DNA of 51,631 nucleotides, taken from assembly GCA_023244835.1 (NCBI GenBank), contig JAHFLN010000003.1, positions 1 to 51,631 of the forward strand, read 5' to 3'. Shown piece by piece: positions 7,519 to 16,111 of the stretch (positions are counted from its first letter, which is position 1; every line of letters starts with the position of its first letter). This stretch comes from Candidatus Harrisonbacteria bacterium. Lineage in GTDB: Bacteria > Patescibacteriota > Minisyncoccia > UBA6257 > UBA11618. The notes under the pieces were generated by a model. It was not told where the DNA came from and did no database searches. It worked only from the letters and a program-made list of their open reading frames with translations. Position numbers and translations under genes: made by a program.

Positions 7519-8289
7519 ATGGAAAATCCTATTAGGAAATTATACGGAAAGCTCACAGCGCTTAAAACTTATACGCCGTCGGAAGAGGTGAATGGGCTTT
7601 TTGTCGAATTGGTGCGGCTCGCATTAGGTCCAGACGATAAAAATACGCTTACTGCGGAGGAGATGGATAAGCTACAGGTCATTTGCGGGACAGCCGAATA
7701 CGAATTAGAGAAATATTGGGCTGAGAAGATAGTGCGAAGCGATGATCCGAAAGGGGTAATGGAGGATTTTCCTTATATGGAAAATTACCAAAAGCTTACG
7801 CGGATGGAATGGTTTTCCCTGCTCTCATGCGAAGCGCATGAGGAGCATGGGATATTTTTCGCCGGGGGCGGTCCGTTGCCCCTTACGGCGATCCTTCTAG
7901 CAAGGGATTATGGCCAGAAAGTAACTGTGGCGGATATCGATGCCGATGCGTGCGATTTTTCAATGCGCCTTGTAAAAGCGCTCGGTTTGGATAAAAAAAT
8001 AACCGTTATCAATGCCGATGCGGCTGAATACGAGGGGTACGGCGGCTTTAACGTCATTATCGTCGCTGCCTTAGCGGGATTGGAAAAGGGCATGAAAGGC
8101 AGGATATTAGGAAAGATAAAAAAGCACGCGCTTCGCGGAGCGCATGTGCTCGCTCGGAGCAGTTGGGGTATGAGGGAATTATTATATCGTCCTCTTGAGC
8201 CGGAGGCATGCGATGGTTTCAAGCGAATTATCGAAGTGAGGCCGCGGAACGATGTCGTAAACTCAATCGTGATTTTCAAGAATTCCTGA
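7519..8289 (+). CDS. Nicotianamine-synthase-like enzyme (metallophore biosynthesis)
   Basis: A 256-residue protein resembling the archaeal nicotianamine synthase-like protein and more distantly CntL-type enzymes. The SAM-binding Rossmann core is clear: FFAGGGPLPLTAILLA (about residue 114) followed by VTVADIDADACDFS, then NVIIVAALAG and the C-terminal RSSWGMRELLYRPL with VVNSIVIFK. The helical N-terminus carries YMENYQKLTRMEW, where the family places a catalytic Glu. Family members join aminobutyrate units from SAM to themselves or to an amino acid, making small metal chelators. Length fits archaeal members (about 260), not plant ones. Start at 7519 follows GAAAGG; 7495 is an in-frame alternative. 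The exact product is unknown. Confidence 0.85.
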   Translation: MENPIRKLYGKLTALKTYTPSEEVNGLFVELVRLALGPDDKNTLTAEEMDKLQVICGTAEYELEKYWAEKIVRSDDPKGVMEDFPYMENYQKLTRMEWFSLLSCEAHEEHGIFFAGGGPLPLTAILLARDYGQKVTVADIDADACDFSMRLVKALGLDKKITVINADAAEYEGYGGFNVIIVAALAGLEKGMKGRILGKIKKHALRGAHVLARSSWGMRELLYRPLEPEACDGFKRIIEVRPRNDVVNSIVIFKNS

Positions 8290-8291
8290 TC

Positions 8292-9221
8292 ATGGATAAG
8301 ATTCCCGTATACCTTATACACGGTTCGCTGGGTAGCGGGAAAACGACCGTTTTGAACAGGCTTATCGGTTCGGGCGTTTTTAACAATGCCGTTGTGGTTG
8401 AAAACGAGTATGCCGACTATAACTTCGATAAGGATATGATCGTGGGAAAAACGAAAGTATTCGGCGTTTCAGGGGGCTGCATATGTTGTTCTTCGGGACA
8501 AGAGTTATTCGATGCTCTTCATGAAATTGGGGGCGCGAAGGGCAACGGACCCCTTTTCATAGAGACGACCGGAGTTGCGAGCTCTGTCAGACTGGTGAGG
8601 CAGCTGATGCTGTCAGGCGAGTTCGAGGATAAATATGAACTAGTTCGTAATATCCTGGTTTTAGATATTCTGGAAGACGACCTTAGGGTTATCATGAAGG
8701 AGAAGGCTCTCGATGTCGTTATGGCGGACCTAGTCATACTTAATAAGGCTGATTTGGCATCGGCGGACGTAGTCGAAGAATTCAAGCATTTCATCGGGAC
8801 CGTTTCCGATGCGTTGGTTTTCGTGACGGAATATGGCGCGGTTGACGCGGATATGGTTCGGTCGGTTTCGAAATCGCGGGCGGACAGGGTCTTGCTCGAT
8901 AACATGGGTTGTTTCTCCGGTGACGGCGCGGACCACTCGAAAGATATTCTGTACCAAGTGATATATCCAACCGTCAAAATTGCCGCGGAAGAGCTGATAT
9001 CGGAAATCAAGTCATCATGCGCGCGTTCGGGTATGGAAATAACCAGGATCAAGGGCGTATGCACGGATCCTGCCGGGAAGAGATTCTCGATACAGGCGAC
9101 AAAAAGCAATCATGCGATACTGCCGGTTACGGGCGGGCATGATGATGTGCTGGTCATGATCGGCAAGAACGTTACGAAGGAAAATATCAGGCCGTTGATG
9201 CTCCGACTATGCAAGAACTGA
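8292..9221 (+). CDS. COG0523 (CobW/ZNG1-type) metallochaperone GTPase
   Basis: A 309-residue P-loop GTPase. Walker A is HGSLGSGKTT near residue 10; the metal-binding CxCC motif is in GGCICC (about residue 63); a switch/Walker B region LFIETTGVAS and the base-specificity motif NKAD follow. A short C-terminal CobW_C-like domain is present. COG0523 proteins hand metal, usually zinc, to client proteins under starvation. It starts 2 nt after the upstream gene and overlaps the downstream gene by 13 nt, so it belongs to the same operon. Zinc is inferred from the Zur-like regulator; cobalt or nickel clients are possible. Confidence 0.9.
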   Translation: MDKIPVYLIHGSLGSGKTTVLNRLIGSGVFNNAVVVENEYADYNFDKDMIVGKTKVFGVSGGCICCSSGQELFDALHEIGGAKGNGPLFIETTGVASSVRLVRQLMLSGEFEDKYELVRNILVLDILEDDLRVIMKEKALDVVMADLVILNKADLASADVVEEFKHFIGTVSDALVFVTEYGAVDADMVRSVSKSRADRVLLDNMGCFSGDGADHSKDILYQVIYPTVKIAAEELISEIKSSCARSGMEITRIKGVCTDPAGKRFSIQATKSNHAILPVTGGHDDVLVMIGKNVTKENIRPLMLRLCKN

Positions 9222-9808
9222 AAGATATAATCGCATTTTCAGGGCAGGTGGCAGATCGGCTTATCATGCAATATGGGGAATATGTTTTTTTAAGCGCGAA
9301 AATCAAGGGGCTTGAGGATGAAAAATTCAGAATGATTTTAGCGATAGCGAAAGAAAGGAGTATTGGCGTTCAGGATGCGCTGAAGCAAGAGGCGGATGGC
9401 ATGCTGAAGCGGATGAATGAGATCATCGCGCTGTATAGGATTGATTTGGAACGCGTTTCGGACGAGATGACGTTTCCAAACCCGCTTATATGGATGACGT
9501 ACAAGTACAAGGCGTATAAGGGAACGAGTAGCGAGATCGCCACCATGGGAGATTTCAGGAGGCACTGCGCGCCTGCGGGATATATATGCACCGCCCGTTT
9601 CGGCTTCATGCGGGATTATATGGAGGATAAGAACCGGATAAATATAAATGATAAGGCGAGGTATCCGGATGAAATAAAGCTTCCCGATTTTTATTTGAGC
9701 AAGGAAGCAGTTGGCTTATTAGCGGATACGGATTTCATGTCCGAATGGAAGCGGAGGGAATATCTCATAACGGAAAATAAGATCAATAAATGGAATGCGT
9801 CCCACTAG
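9209..9808 (+). CDS. Unknown protein of the metallophore-like operon
   Basis: A 199-residue soluble protein that I do not recognise. No signal peptide or membrane segment. The first half is helical and charged; the centre has PNPLIWMTYKYKAYKG and then RRHCAPAGYICTARFG, in which one His and two Cys could bind metal or form an active site. Starts inside the end of the COG0523 gene (13 nt overlap) and its own end overlaps the YibE/F gene by 14 nt, so its translation is tied to both. It may act on the metallophore-like product or deliver metal, but this rests on position only. Confidence 0.75.
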   Translation: MQELKDIIAFSGQVADRLIMQYGEYVFLSAKIKGLEDEKFRMILAIAKERSIGVQDALKQEADGMLKRMNEIIALYRIDLERVSDEMTFPNPLIWMTYKYKAYKGTSSEIATMGDFRRHCAPAGYICTARFGFMRDYMEDKNRININDKARYPDEIKLPDFYLSKEAVGLLADTDFMSEWKRREYLITENKINKWNASH

Positions 9809-10937
9809 GATAGTCTTCTATGGGGTGATTGCATTGGTCGCGGCCTTAGGGGTATTTCTCATATCCGGCCGCGCGGATTCATTTTTTATACGCGCATTGC
9901 CGTCTGATTCCACTTCATTTTCATTTGCGCGGATAACGGACATAAGCGAAGAAGTACACCTCGAATCTCCTGCGCCATATTACATTCAGACGATACAAGC
10001 CGATTTTCTCCATAATGAGAATGGCGGCGGGAAAACGATTACCCATTATCGCGGCTTACTTGGTGCGGACGCAGGGCAGAAAATGCGCGTCGGCGAAACG
10101 GTCGTCCTCGTGAAAAATACGAACTTCGAGGGCGGGGATGCGTATTTCATATCCGACCGTTATCATTTACCCGCGTTACTCGGTCTCGGACTGCTCTTTT
10201 TCGTCGCAGTCGTCGCACTCGGCGGATTGCGGGGCCTTACTTCCTTTCTGGGGCTTATCTCAAGTATTGCCGTTTTACTACTGTATATTGTCCCCGCGAT
10301 TCTCGCAGGGCAAAACGCCCTATTCGTCAGTTTTATAGGCGCGAGCTTGATAGCCGTCTTTTCCCTATATCTCGGGCACGGGTTCAACGCACGAACGACA
10401 ATAGCGCTCATCGCCACGCTCATAACGCTCGGTATTGCGGTGGGTATGGCGGTCGCGTCGGTTTATTTCACAGAACTTATGGGTATTGCGTCAGAAGAAG
10501 GCTTTTTATTGAATCTAAAGGTTGCGACGCTCAGCCTGCGCGGGCTTCTACTTGCGGGTATCGTTATTGGCATGATGGGTGTTTTGGACGATGTGACAAC
10601 GGGACAGGCCGCAATCGTGCATGAATTACATGAAGCAAATCCGAGTTTGGATTTTCGCGAGTTATATCGCCGTGCCACGGCGGTCGGCAGGGAGCATATC
10701 GCGTCGCTTGTAAATACGCTCGTGCTTGCGTATGCGGGCGCATCGCTTCCCATATTTCTCTATCTTATTATACAGAGCCAGCGTGCGCCGTGGTGGATAG
10801 TTTTGAATCAAGAGCTTATCGCTGAGGAAATTGTACGTACGCTCGTGGGCAGCCTCGCGCTCGTGCTCGCCGTGCCGATTACGACCTCGCTTGCGGCGTG
10901 GTATTACGGAGTGATGGTAAAAATAGGTAATCAATAA
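9795..10937 (+). CDS. YibE/F-family multi-pass membrane protein
   Basis: A 380-residue membrane protein with an N-terminal signal-anchor (residues 1-22), an extracytoplasmic domain of about 110 residues (containing an OB-like stretch with GETVVLVKNTNFEGGDAYF), and then at least seven hydrophobic segments. The region GMMGVLDDVTTGQAA with HELHEANPSLDFRELYRRA and GREHIASLVNTLVLAYAG is the YibE/F signature. The function of this family is not established. As last gene of the metal operon it could export or import the chelator or its metal complex; that is inference from linkage only. Confidence 0.85.
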   Translation: MRPTRIVFYGVIALVAALGVFLISGRADSFFIRALPSDSTSFSFARITDISEEVHLESPAPYYIQTIQADFLHNENGGGKTITHYRGLLGADAGQKMRVGETVVLVKNTNFEGGDAYFISDRYHLPALLGLGLLFFVAVVALGGLRGLTSFLGLISSIAVLLLYIVPAILAGQNALFVSFIGASLIAVFSLYLGHGFNARTTIALIATLITLGIAVGMAVASVYFTELMGIASEEGFLLNLKVATLSLRGLLLAGIVIGMMGVLDDVTTGQAAIVHELHEANPSLDFRELYRRATAVGREHIASLVNTLVLAYAGASLPIFLYLIIQSQRAPWWIVLNQELIAEEIVRTLVGSLALVLAVPITTSLAAWYYGVMVKIGNQ

Positions 10938-10988
10938 ACTAAATCAGTCCGTGTGCGGATAGATCGGGAATATAGATATGCTCGTAGC
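10931..10988 (+). repeat. Dispersed repeat, partial copy C
   Basis: Left half of the A/B repeat (AATAAACTAAATC, GGGAATATAGATATGCTCG) directly downstream of the YibE/F gene and upstream of the csoR promoter. Confidence 0.6.
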
Positions 10989-11018
10989 TTGACGAAATAT
11001 ACCCCTAGGGGGTATTAA
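10989..11018 (+). promoter_or_regulatory. csoR promoter with embedded CsoR operator
   Basis: TTGACG (10989-10994), 18 nt, TATTAA (11013-11018). The spacer and -10 box contain ATACCCCTAGGGGGTAT (10999-11015), a near-palindrome of the kind bound by CsoR. The ATG at 11026 is 7 nt beyond the -10 box, so the message is probably leaderless. Confidence 0.8.
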
Positions 11019-11025
11019 TAAGAAT

Positions 11026-11292
11026 ATGGTCGATATATCGAAAAATAAAATTGCGCGGCGTCTGAAGATTGTCGAGGGGCAAGTGCGCGGGTTACAGGAA
11101 ATGGTCGATAAAGGTTCGTACTGCATCGATGTTATCACGCAAACATCGGCAGTGAAGCGGGCCTTGTCTGGCATCGAAGATATGATAATGGAGAATCATC
11201 TGGGTACATGCGTTATACGTCAGATCAAGAAGGGTGAAGAGGACAAGGCGCGGCAGGAGATATTGAAGGTGTATCGCCTGAAGCGTAAATAG
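11026..11292 (+). CDS. csoR: Copper-sensing repressor CsoR
   Basis: An 88-residue all-helical DUF156 repressor. The Cu(I) ligands are visible: Cys in SYCIDV (about residue 33), and His and Cys in ENHLGTC (about 58 and 62), the C-H-C set of copper sensors. The N-terminal RRLKIVEGQVRGLQEMV is the DNA-contacting helix region. It heads the copper operon and overlaps its own operator region, so copper binding should release both itself and copA. Confident call. Confidence 0.93.
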   Translation: MVDISKNKIARRLKIVEGQVRGLQEMVDKGSYCIDVITQTSAVKRALSGIEDMIMENHLGTCVIRQIKKGEEDKARQEILKVYRLKRK

Positions 11293-11311
11293 AAACATAC
11301 GTAAGAAAATT

Positions 11312-11566
11312 ATGATGAACTGGGCATATGGGTACGACGGTATGATGGGGTCGTTCGGTTTTGGCGGCTTTATTTTTATGGTGGCGTGGTGGGCGGTCGT
11401 CGCATACGTTCTTGTGTGGATATTTAAGCAGGTCGGACACGGGTGCGGAGGACATCGTTCCGGCGCGCATCATCCATCGGCGCTCGAAGTCCTCAAGGAA
11501 CGGTACGCGAAAGGCGAGATTGATAAGAAGGAATTTGAGGAAAAGAAACGGGACATAATCGGCTAA
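11312..11566 (+). CDS. Small membrane protein with C-terminal SHOCT domain
   Basis: An 84-residue protein: Gly/Met-rich start, a membrane segment (about residues 17-40), a His/Cys-rich stretch with [13 protein letters not shown], then the SHOCT motif [27 protein letters not shown] proteins are often small membrane proteins of unknown role. Its place between csoR and copA (19 and 5 nt spacing) and the His/Cys stretch suggest copper binding or a copper-related membrane role. Confidence 0.85.
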   Translation: MMNWAYGYDGMMGSFGFGGFIFMVAWWAVVAYVLVWIFKQVGHGCGGHRSGAHHPSALEVLKERYAKGEIDKKEFEEKKRDIIG

Positions 11567-11571
11567 TAAGA

Positions 11572-13857
11572 ATGCAAACATATACGATAAAGGGAATGCA
11601 TTGTGCGTCATGCGCGAGCATCATCGAAGGCGCGCTAAAAAAAGCGGAGGGCGTTGTATCGGCCGAAGTGAATTATGGAACGGAATCCGCAAAAATAGAT
11701 TTTGACAGCGTGAAGACGAGCTCAGCCGAAATTTCAAAAAAAATCGAGCCACTCGGCTATTCGCTGATCGTTCCTACGGCTGAAGAGATGGGAATGTCTG
11801 AAGAGGAGCATGCCGGACATCTCGGATTGAACCAGTCGAAAAAGGAGAAGGCGGCAGAGCTTGCTGATATGAAGAGGAAGGTGATTGCCGTGCTGCCCCT
11901 CGCCGTTTTCAGCGCCTTCGTTATGGGGTGGGATATCCTTTCTTCATTCGGCACGGTGCCGCAGGTTCCGTACGTTTGGAAAGAATTTTTCCATCATCTT
12001 CTGCCGCTCATGGCGACATATGCGCTTTTCGTTACGGGTAAGCCCTATCTACTCGGCTTATACCGCTTTATCCGGCATGGTGCGGCAAATATGGACACTT
12101 TAATTGGTCTCGGTACCTCGGTGGCGTATGTGTATAGTTTTATCATTGCCGCTTTTGAGGAAGCCCTAAGGCCGTTTATCAATGTCGAAAATACCTATTA
12201 TGACGTCACGATTGTCGTTATCGCCTTTATCACGCTCGGTAAGTATCTCGAAGCGCGATCGAAACTGAAAACGGGCGACGCCATAGAAAAGCTCCTTAAT
12301 CTCCAGGTGAAAACGGCAACGGTAATCCGTAACGGGAAAGAAATAGAAGTTGCTGCGGATCAGGTAGTCCGAGGCGATATGATCATAGTGCGGCCTGCGG
12401 GAAAAATCCCTGTTGATGGAGTTGTTGTCGAAGGCTCGTCATACGTCGACGAGTCGATGATTTCCGGAGAGCCTATTCCTGTGGGAAAGGATATAGGAGA
12501 TATCGTTGTTGCGGGAACCATCAATACCACCGGATCATTTACGTTCAAGGCGACGAAGGTCGGGGCGGAGACGCTGCTTGCGGGCATAATACGAATGGTG
12601 AAAGAGGCGCAGGGGAGTCGCGCGCCCATACAGGCGTTAGCGGACAAAATCTCCGGTATTTTCGTTCCGGTTGTCTTAGCGTTATCAGTCGTTACGCTGA
12701 GCATATGGCTCGGTGCCGGAACCCAATATCTCGGACTCTCCCAGGCGCTTTCATATGGATTAGCTTCGTTCGTCGGCGTTCTCGTGATCGCCTGTCCCTG
12801 CGCCTTAGGGCTCGCGACGCCGACGGCGATCATTGTGGGAGTAGGCAAGGGCGCGGGCGCGGGAATCCTGATCAAGGACGCGGCGACGCTCGAAACGCTG
12901 CATAAGGCCGATGTCATCGTGATGGACAAGACAGGCACGATTACCAAGGGGAAGCCGGAGGTGGTTTCGATACGTAATGATTCAGGGCACGACGAAGGGC
13001 GCTTTATCTCATTGCTCGCGTCGCTCGAGAAAAAATCGGAGCATCCGATTGCCCATGCCATACTCTCGTATGCTAAGGAGGGGGGCAACGCGTTGTTCTC
13101 TGTGGACGGATTCGAGGCGATACGGGGTAAGGGTGTGCGCGGGCAGATTGAAAATACCGAGTATTATGCGGGAAATATAAGGATCATAGAAGATCTCGGC
13201 CTTTCGTTCGACACGGATTCGTTGGAAAGAGAAACCAGAGAAGGTAAGACGCCGGTGATTCTCGCAACAAGGGAGAAAGTATGGGGCGTAGCGATGGTCG
13301 CAGACGCCATAAAGCCGGAGGCGGCCGCGGCAGTGGCTCGCCTTCACGCGCTCGGTATGCAGGTTGTCATGCTTACGGGGGATACTAAGAACACGGCGCA
13401 GTATATAGGAAAACAAGTCGGTATCGACGAGGTGATCGCGGAGGCGTTGCCGGAGGAGAAAATACGGAAAATTAAGGAGTTGCAGTCAAAAGGGAAGATT
13501 GTGGTGATGGCCGGCGACGGAGTGAACGATGCGCCCGCTCTCGCGCAGGCCGATATCGGCATCGCGATGGCAACAGGGACCGACGCGGCGATCGAGAGCG
13601 CGGGCATAACTCTGCTTCACGGGGATATCTCGAAGTTGGTACAAGCGGTCAATCTATCGAAAATGACGATGCGTGGAATTAAGCAGAATCTATTTTGGGC
13701 GTTTATTTACAACATCGTCGGCATTCCGGTCGCGGCCGGGGCGTTGTATCCGTTTTTCGGGTGGCTCCTAAATCCCGCTATTGCGGGCCTTGCGATGGCG
13801 TTATCGAGCGTATCGGTGGTCGGTAATTCGCTCCGCCTCAAGGCGAAATCCCTATGA
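11572..13857 (+). CDS. copA: Cu+-exporting P1B-type ATPase
   Basis: A 761-residue pump that moves Cu(I) out of the cytoplasm using ATP. One N-terminal HMA domain with GMHCASC, then eight predicted membrane helices with the CPC ion-path motif in [13 protein letters not shown]. Actuator loop SGEP, phosphorylation motif DKTGTITKG, the SEHPIAHAI nucleotide-site motif, and [16 protein letters not shown] hinge are all present. Stop codon overlaps the next gene's start by 4 nt. Complete and apparently functional. Confidence 0.95.
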   Translation: MQTYTIKGMHCASCASIIEGALKKAEGVVSAEVNYGTESAKIDFDSVKTSSAEISKKIEPLGYSLIVPTAEEMGMSEEEHAGHLGLNQSKKEKAAELADMKRKVIAVLPLAVFSAFVMGWDILSSFGTVPQVPYVWKEFFHHLLPLMATYALFVTGKPYLLGLYRFIRHGAANMDTLIGLGTSVAYVYSFIIAAFEEALRPFINVENTYYDVTIVVIAFITLGKYLEARSKLKTGDAIEKLLNLQVKTATVIRNGKEIEVAADQVVRGDMIIVRPAGKIPVDGVVVEGSSYVDESMISGEPIPVGKDIGDIVVAGTINTTGSFTFKATKVGAETLLAGIIRMVKEAQGSRAPIQALADKISGIFVPVVLALSVVTLSIWLGAGTQYLGLSQALSYGLASFVGVLVIACPCALGLATPTAIIVGVGKGAGAGILIKDAATLETLHKADVIVMDKTGTITKGKPEVVSIRNDSGHDEGRFISLLASLEKKSEHPIAHAILSYAKEGGNALFSVDGFEAIRGKGVRGQIENTEYYAGNIRIIEDLGLSFDTDSLERETREGKTPVILATREKVWGVAMVADAIKPEAAAAVARLHALGMQVVMLTGDTKNTAQYIGKQVGIDEVIAEALPEEKIRKIKELQSKGKIVVMAGDGVNDAPALAQADIGIAMATGTDAAIESAGITLLHGDISKLVQAVNLSKMTMRGIKQNLFWAFIYNIVGIPVAAGALYPFFGWLLNPAIAGLAMALSSVSVVGNSLRLKAKSL

Positions 13858-14876
13858 CAAAAACATTCACGCTTCATGTTCATGGGATGCACTGTAATTC
13901 ATGCGTTCTTGTGACCGAGCGCGAGCTGCGGAAGCATCCAAAAATATCCAGGGTACAATCAAGCCTTAAAACCCATTCGGTTGAAATCCAAGGTGATTTC
14001 GGAGATGAGTCGTTGGGCGCGATAGCCGAAGAGTTGACGGATGTGGTTTCGGGGTATGGCTATTCGCTTGCCATCGAGCGGCAGATGAGAAAGAAGAAAT
14101 GGGAGGATTTCAAAGTGGCGATTCCGCTCGCGATCGGATTCATCGCGGTATTCGTGTTATTGCAGAAAATAGGCATAGTGAATCTGGTGAGCGCATCCCG
14201 CGTGACCTACGGCACCGCATTCGCGGTAGGTATTATCGCCTCGCTTTCGACGTGTATGGCGGTCGTTGGGGGCTTAGTGCTCTCGATGTCGGCAACATTC
14301 GCGAAAGAGGGGGACGCGGTGCGTCCGCAGCTCTTATTCCATGGCGGAAGGCTACTGTCTTTTTTCATTCTTGGGGGCGTTCTCGGGGCGCTCGGCAAAG
14401 CGTTAACGCTCGCCCCAATCACGATGTTTGCCATAAATATTCTGATCGGGGCAGTGATGCTGATTCTTGGCATTAATCTGCTCGATGTATTCCACGGAGC
14501 TAAGCGGTTCCAATTCACGACGCCAAAATTCATTTCGCGGCATGCGTTCGGCGTTTCGGAGCTGAATCATACGCTCACGCCGTTTTTGGTCGGCATCGCG
14601 ACATTCTTCTTGCCGTGCGGTTTCACGCAATCGATGCAATTATATACGCTTACAACAGGAGGTTTTGTAAGCGGAGGGCTTACTATGCTCGCATTCGCTG
14701 TAGGAACATTACCCGTGCTTGCTCTGATTAGCTTTAGCTCGTTCAGTATTCATACAAAATCGCAGGCGGGCATCTTCTTCAAGACGGCGGGGCTTGTCGT
14801 GATAGCGTTCGCCATATTCAACTTGATAAATAGCGCGGCGGCCATCGGTCTCATTCCGCCTATATTCACCATATGA
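13854..14876 (+). CDS. HMA domain fused to a SafE/DsbD-like membrane transporter
   Basis: A 340-residue fusion. Residues 1-75 are a copper-chaperone HMA domain with GMHCNSC. The rest is a polytopic membrane unit of the UreH/DsbD_2 (TauE/SafE-like, COG2836) type, with STCMAVVGG in the first half and FLPCGF in the second, where such proteins carry paired Cys. It could pass copper or electrons across the membrane. The adjacent cupredoxin is a possible outer-face acceptor. Overlaps both neighbours by 4 nt. The fusion architecture is clear; direction of transport is not. Confidence 0.85.
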   Translation: MTKTFTLHVHGMHCNSCVLVTERELRKHPKISRVQSSLKTHSVEIQGDFGDESLGAIAEELTDVVSGYGYSLAIERQMRKKKWEDFKVAIPLAIGFIAVFVLLQKIGIVNLVSASRVTYGTAFAVGIIASLSTCMAVVGGLVLSMSATFAKEGDAVRPQLLFHGGRLLSFFILGGVLGALGKALTLAPITMFAINILIGAVMLILGINLLDVFHGAKRFQFTTPKFISRHAFGVSELNHTLTPFLVGIATFFLPCGFTQSMQLYTLTTGGFVSGGLTMLAFAVGTLPVLALISFSSFSIHTKSQAGIFFKTAGLVVIAFAIFNLINSAAAIGLIPPIFTI

Positions 14877-15262
14877 AAATAAGCATCATATCTAGCATCG
14901 CCGCCGCCGCGCTCGTGATCCTCGCGCTCCTGTCCGTTCGGGGCGACTCGGGACAGCCTACTGATATTCCGGGGAATAATGTGACGGTCGAGAATGGGAG
15001 GCAGATAATCGAGCTACGGGCGAAAGGGGGCTACGCACCGAGAGAAAGTATCGCTAAAGCCGGCATGCCGACGATTCTGCGCATCAAAACAAGCGGCACA
15101 TTCGATTGTTCGTCGGCGGTCCGCATTCCCAGTATGGATATAAGCAGGAACTTGCCGTCATCAGGAACAACCGATATCGATATTGGTAATATACAATCAG
15201 GCACGCTGCAAGGTAGTTGCGGGATGGGCATGTATCCGTTCGAGGTTGTTTTCGAGAAGTAG
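14873..15262 (+). CDS. Exported cupredoxin-like copper protein
   Basis: A 129-residue protein with an N-terminal membrane/signal segment (MKISIISS..., about residues 1-22) and a cupredoxin_1-type beta domain. Potential copper ligands are Cys in TFDCSSAVRIP and the C-terminal GSCGMGMYPFEVVF, where Cys and Met are positioned as in cupredoxins lacking one His. Last gene of the csoR operon; probably binds copper outside the membrane, receiving it from the HMA-SafE-like protein or buffering it. Family moderately sure. Confidence 0.78.
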   Translation: MKISIISSIAAAALVILALLSVRGDSGQPTDIPGNNVTVENGRQIIELRAKGGYAPRESIAKAGMPTILRIKTSGTFDCSSAVRIPSMDISRNLPSSGTTDIDIGNIQSGTLQGSCGMGMYPFEVVFEK

Positions 15263-15287
15263 GGGTAATCCCTAATTAGGCCGCATA

Positions 15288-15319
15288 TTAAAAATACCGC
15301 TGGGCGAAACCATGCGGTA
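15288..15319 (-). terminator. Terminator of the P-loop kinase gene
   Basis: TACCGC/GCGGTA stem (15295-15319), followed on the minus strand by TTTTTAA. It may also end the copper operon transcript. Confidence 0.6.
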
Positions 15320-15320
15320 C

Positions 15321-15932
15321 TTATACAAAGGGGATTGGCAGGGGCATCGCGGGTAATACGAGCTGCGTCGGGTCGATCATCGCTACTGGCACAGTAATAA
15401 CCGGTGCCCACGAGACGTTCCAGTCGGGATGTCTAACGCTGATAGCATTCTCACGCAGGTCATGGGCATTGTGGTGGTATCTGCAGTGATCGAGCGCGTA
15501 CGACCGCATTTTCCGCCGCCATTCATCGGCATGCGCCGCTCTTCGGTCGTCATACTGATATTCGCGCTCCAAGAACCAATGCCGGGCGGTATCGAGAGGA
15601 GTTATGAAATACCAGACGACAACCCGATCCGCGCCCATTTTCAGGAATCGCGAAATCAGCTTCTCCCGATCGATGCAGGACCCATTCCACATATCGGCGA
15701 GGATGAGTGCCGAAGAATCCGTTAGGACTGCAGTCTTAATCTCTTCCATCATAACGTCGTACGCGACGCTCCATGCGCCTGTGTCGGTATCCGGCCAGGG
15801 AAAGCCGAATATCCGGGTCATGGTCTCGTCCAGGCTCATGTGCTGGATATCGGGATAGTGCGCGGCTATCTTCTTGCAATACGTTGTTTTGCCGGCCCCA
15901 CGAGGGCCGGATATCAGCACGACCGTGCTCAT
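15321..15932 (-). CDS. P-loop kinase/AAA-type protein
   Basis: A 203-residue protein with Walker A SGPRGAGKTTYCKK near the N-terminus and a zeta-toxin/AAA_33-like nucleotide kinase layout (ALILADMWNGSCIDREKLI resembles a Walker B-like strand followed by the substrate helix; WFLEREYQYDDRR is a lid-like basic region). Start at 15932 is supported by AGGAGG 8 nt upstream. The phosphoryl acceptor is unknown: nucleoside, nucleic acid or antibiotic kinases share this pattern. It has its own promoter, divergent from the next gene. Confidence 0.7.
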   Translation of the reverse strand: MSTVVLISGPRGAGKTTYCKKIAAHYPDIQHMSLDETMTRIFGFPWPDTDTGAWSVAYDVMMEEIKTAVLTDSSALILADMWNGSCIDREKLISRFLKMGADRVVVWYFITPLDTARHWFLEREYQYDDRRAAHADEWRRKMRSYALDHCRYHHNAHDLRENAISVRHPDWNVSWAPVITVPVAMIDPTQLVLPAMPLPIPFV

Positions 15933-15972
15933 ACAAGCCTCCTTTCGTGTGGTAAGGAGCTGATTCAAAAAA

Positions 15973-16003
15973 ATAGTATCTAATTTTTACTAACCGATGT
16001 CAA
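15973..16003 (-). promoter_or_regulatory. Promoter of the P-loop kinase gene
   Basis: Minus strand TTGACA (16003-15998), 19 nt, TACTAT (15978-15973). Confidence 0.6.
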
Positions 16004-16014
16004 TGCAAGGAATA

Positions 16015-16043
16015 TTGACATTAATTAAGAATAAAGGTACTAT
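16015..16043 (+). promoter_or_regulatory. Promoter of the two-repeat hypothetical gene
   Basis: TTGACA (16015-16020), 17 nt, TACTAT (16038-16043); leader about 60 nt with GGAAAGGA before the ATG. It lies 12 bp from the divergent kinase promoter. Confidence 0.75.
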
Positions 16044-16111
16044 AGTGCTCTTGGCGAGCGAGAGTCGCTTGCAAGAAGAAATCCTCGATCTTTGGAAAGG
16101 AATATATCGCG

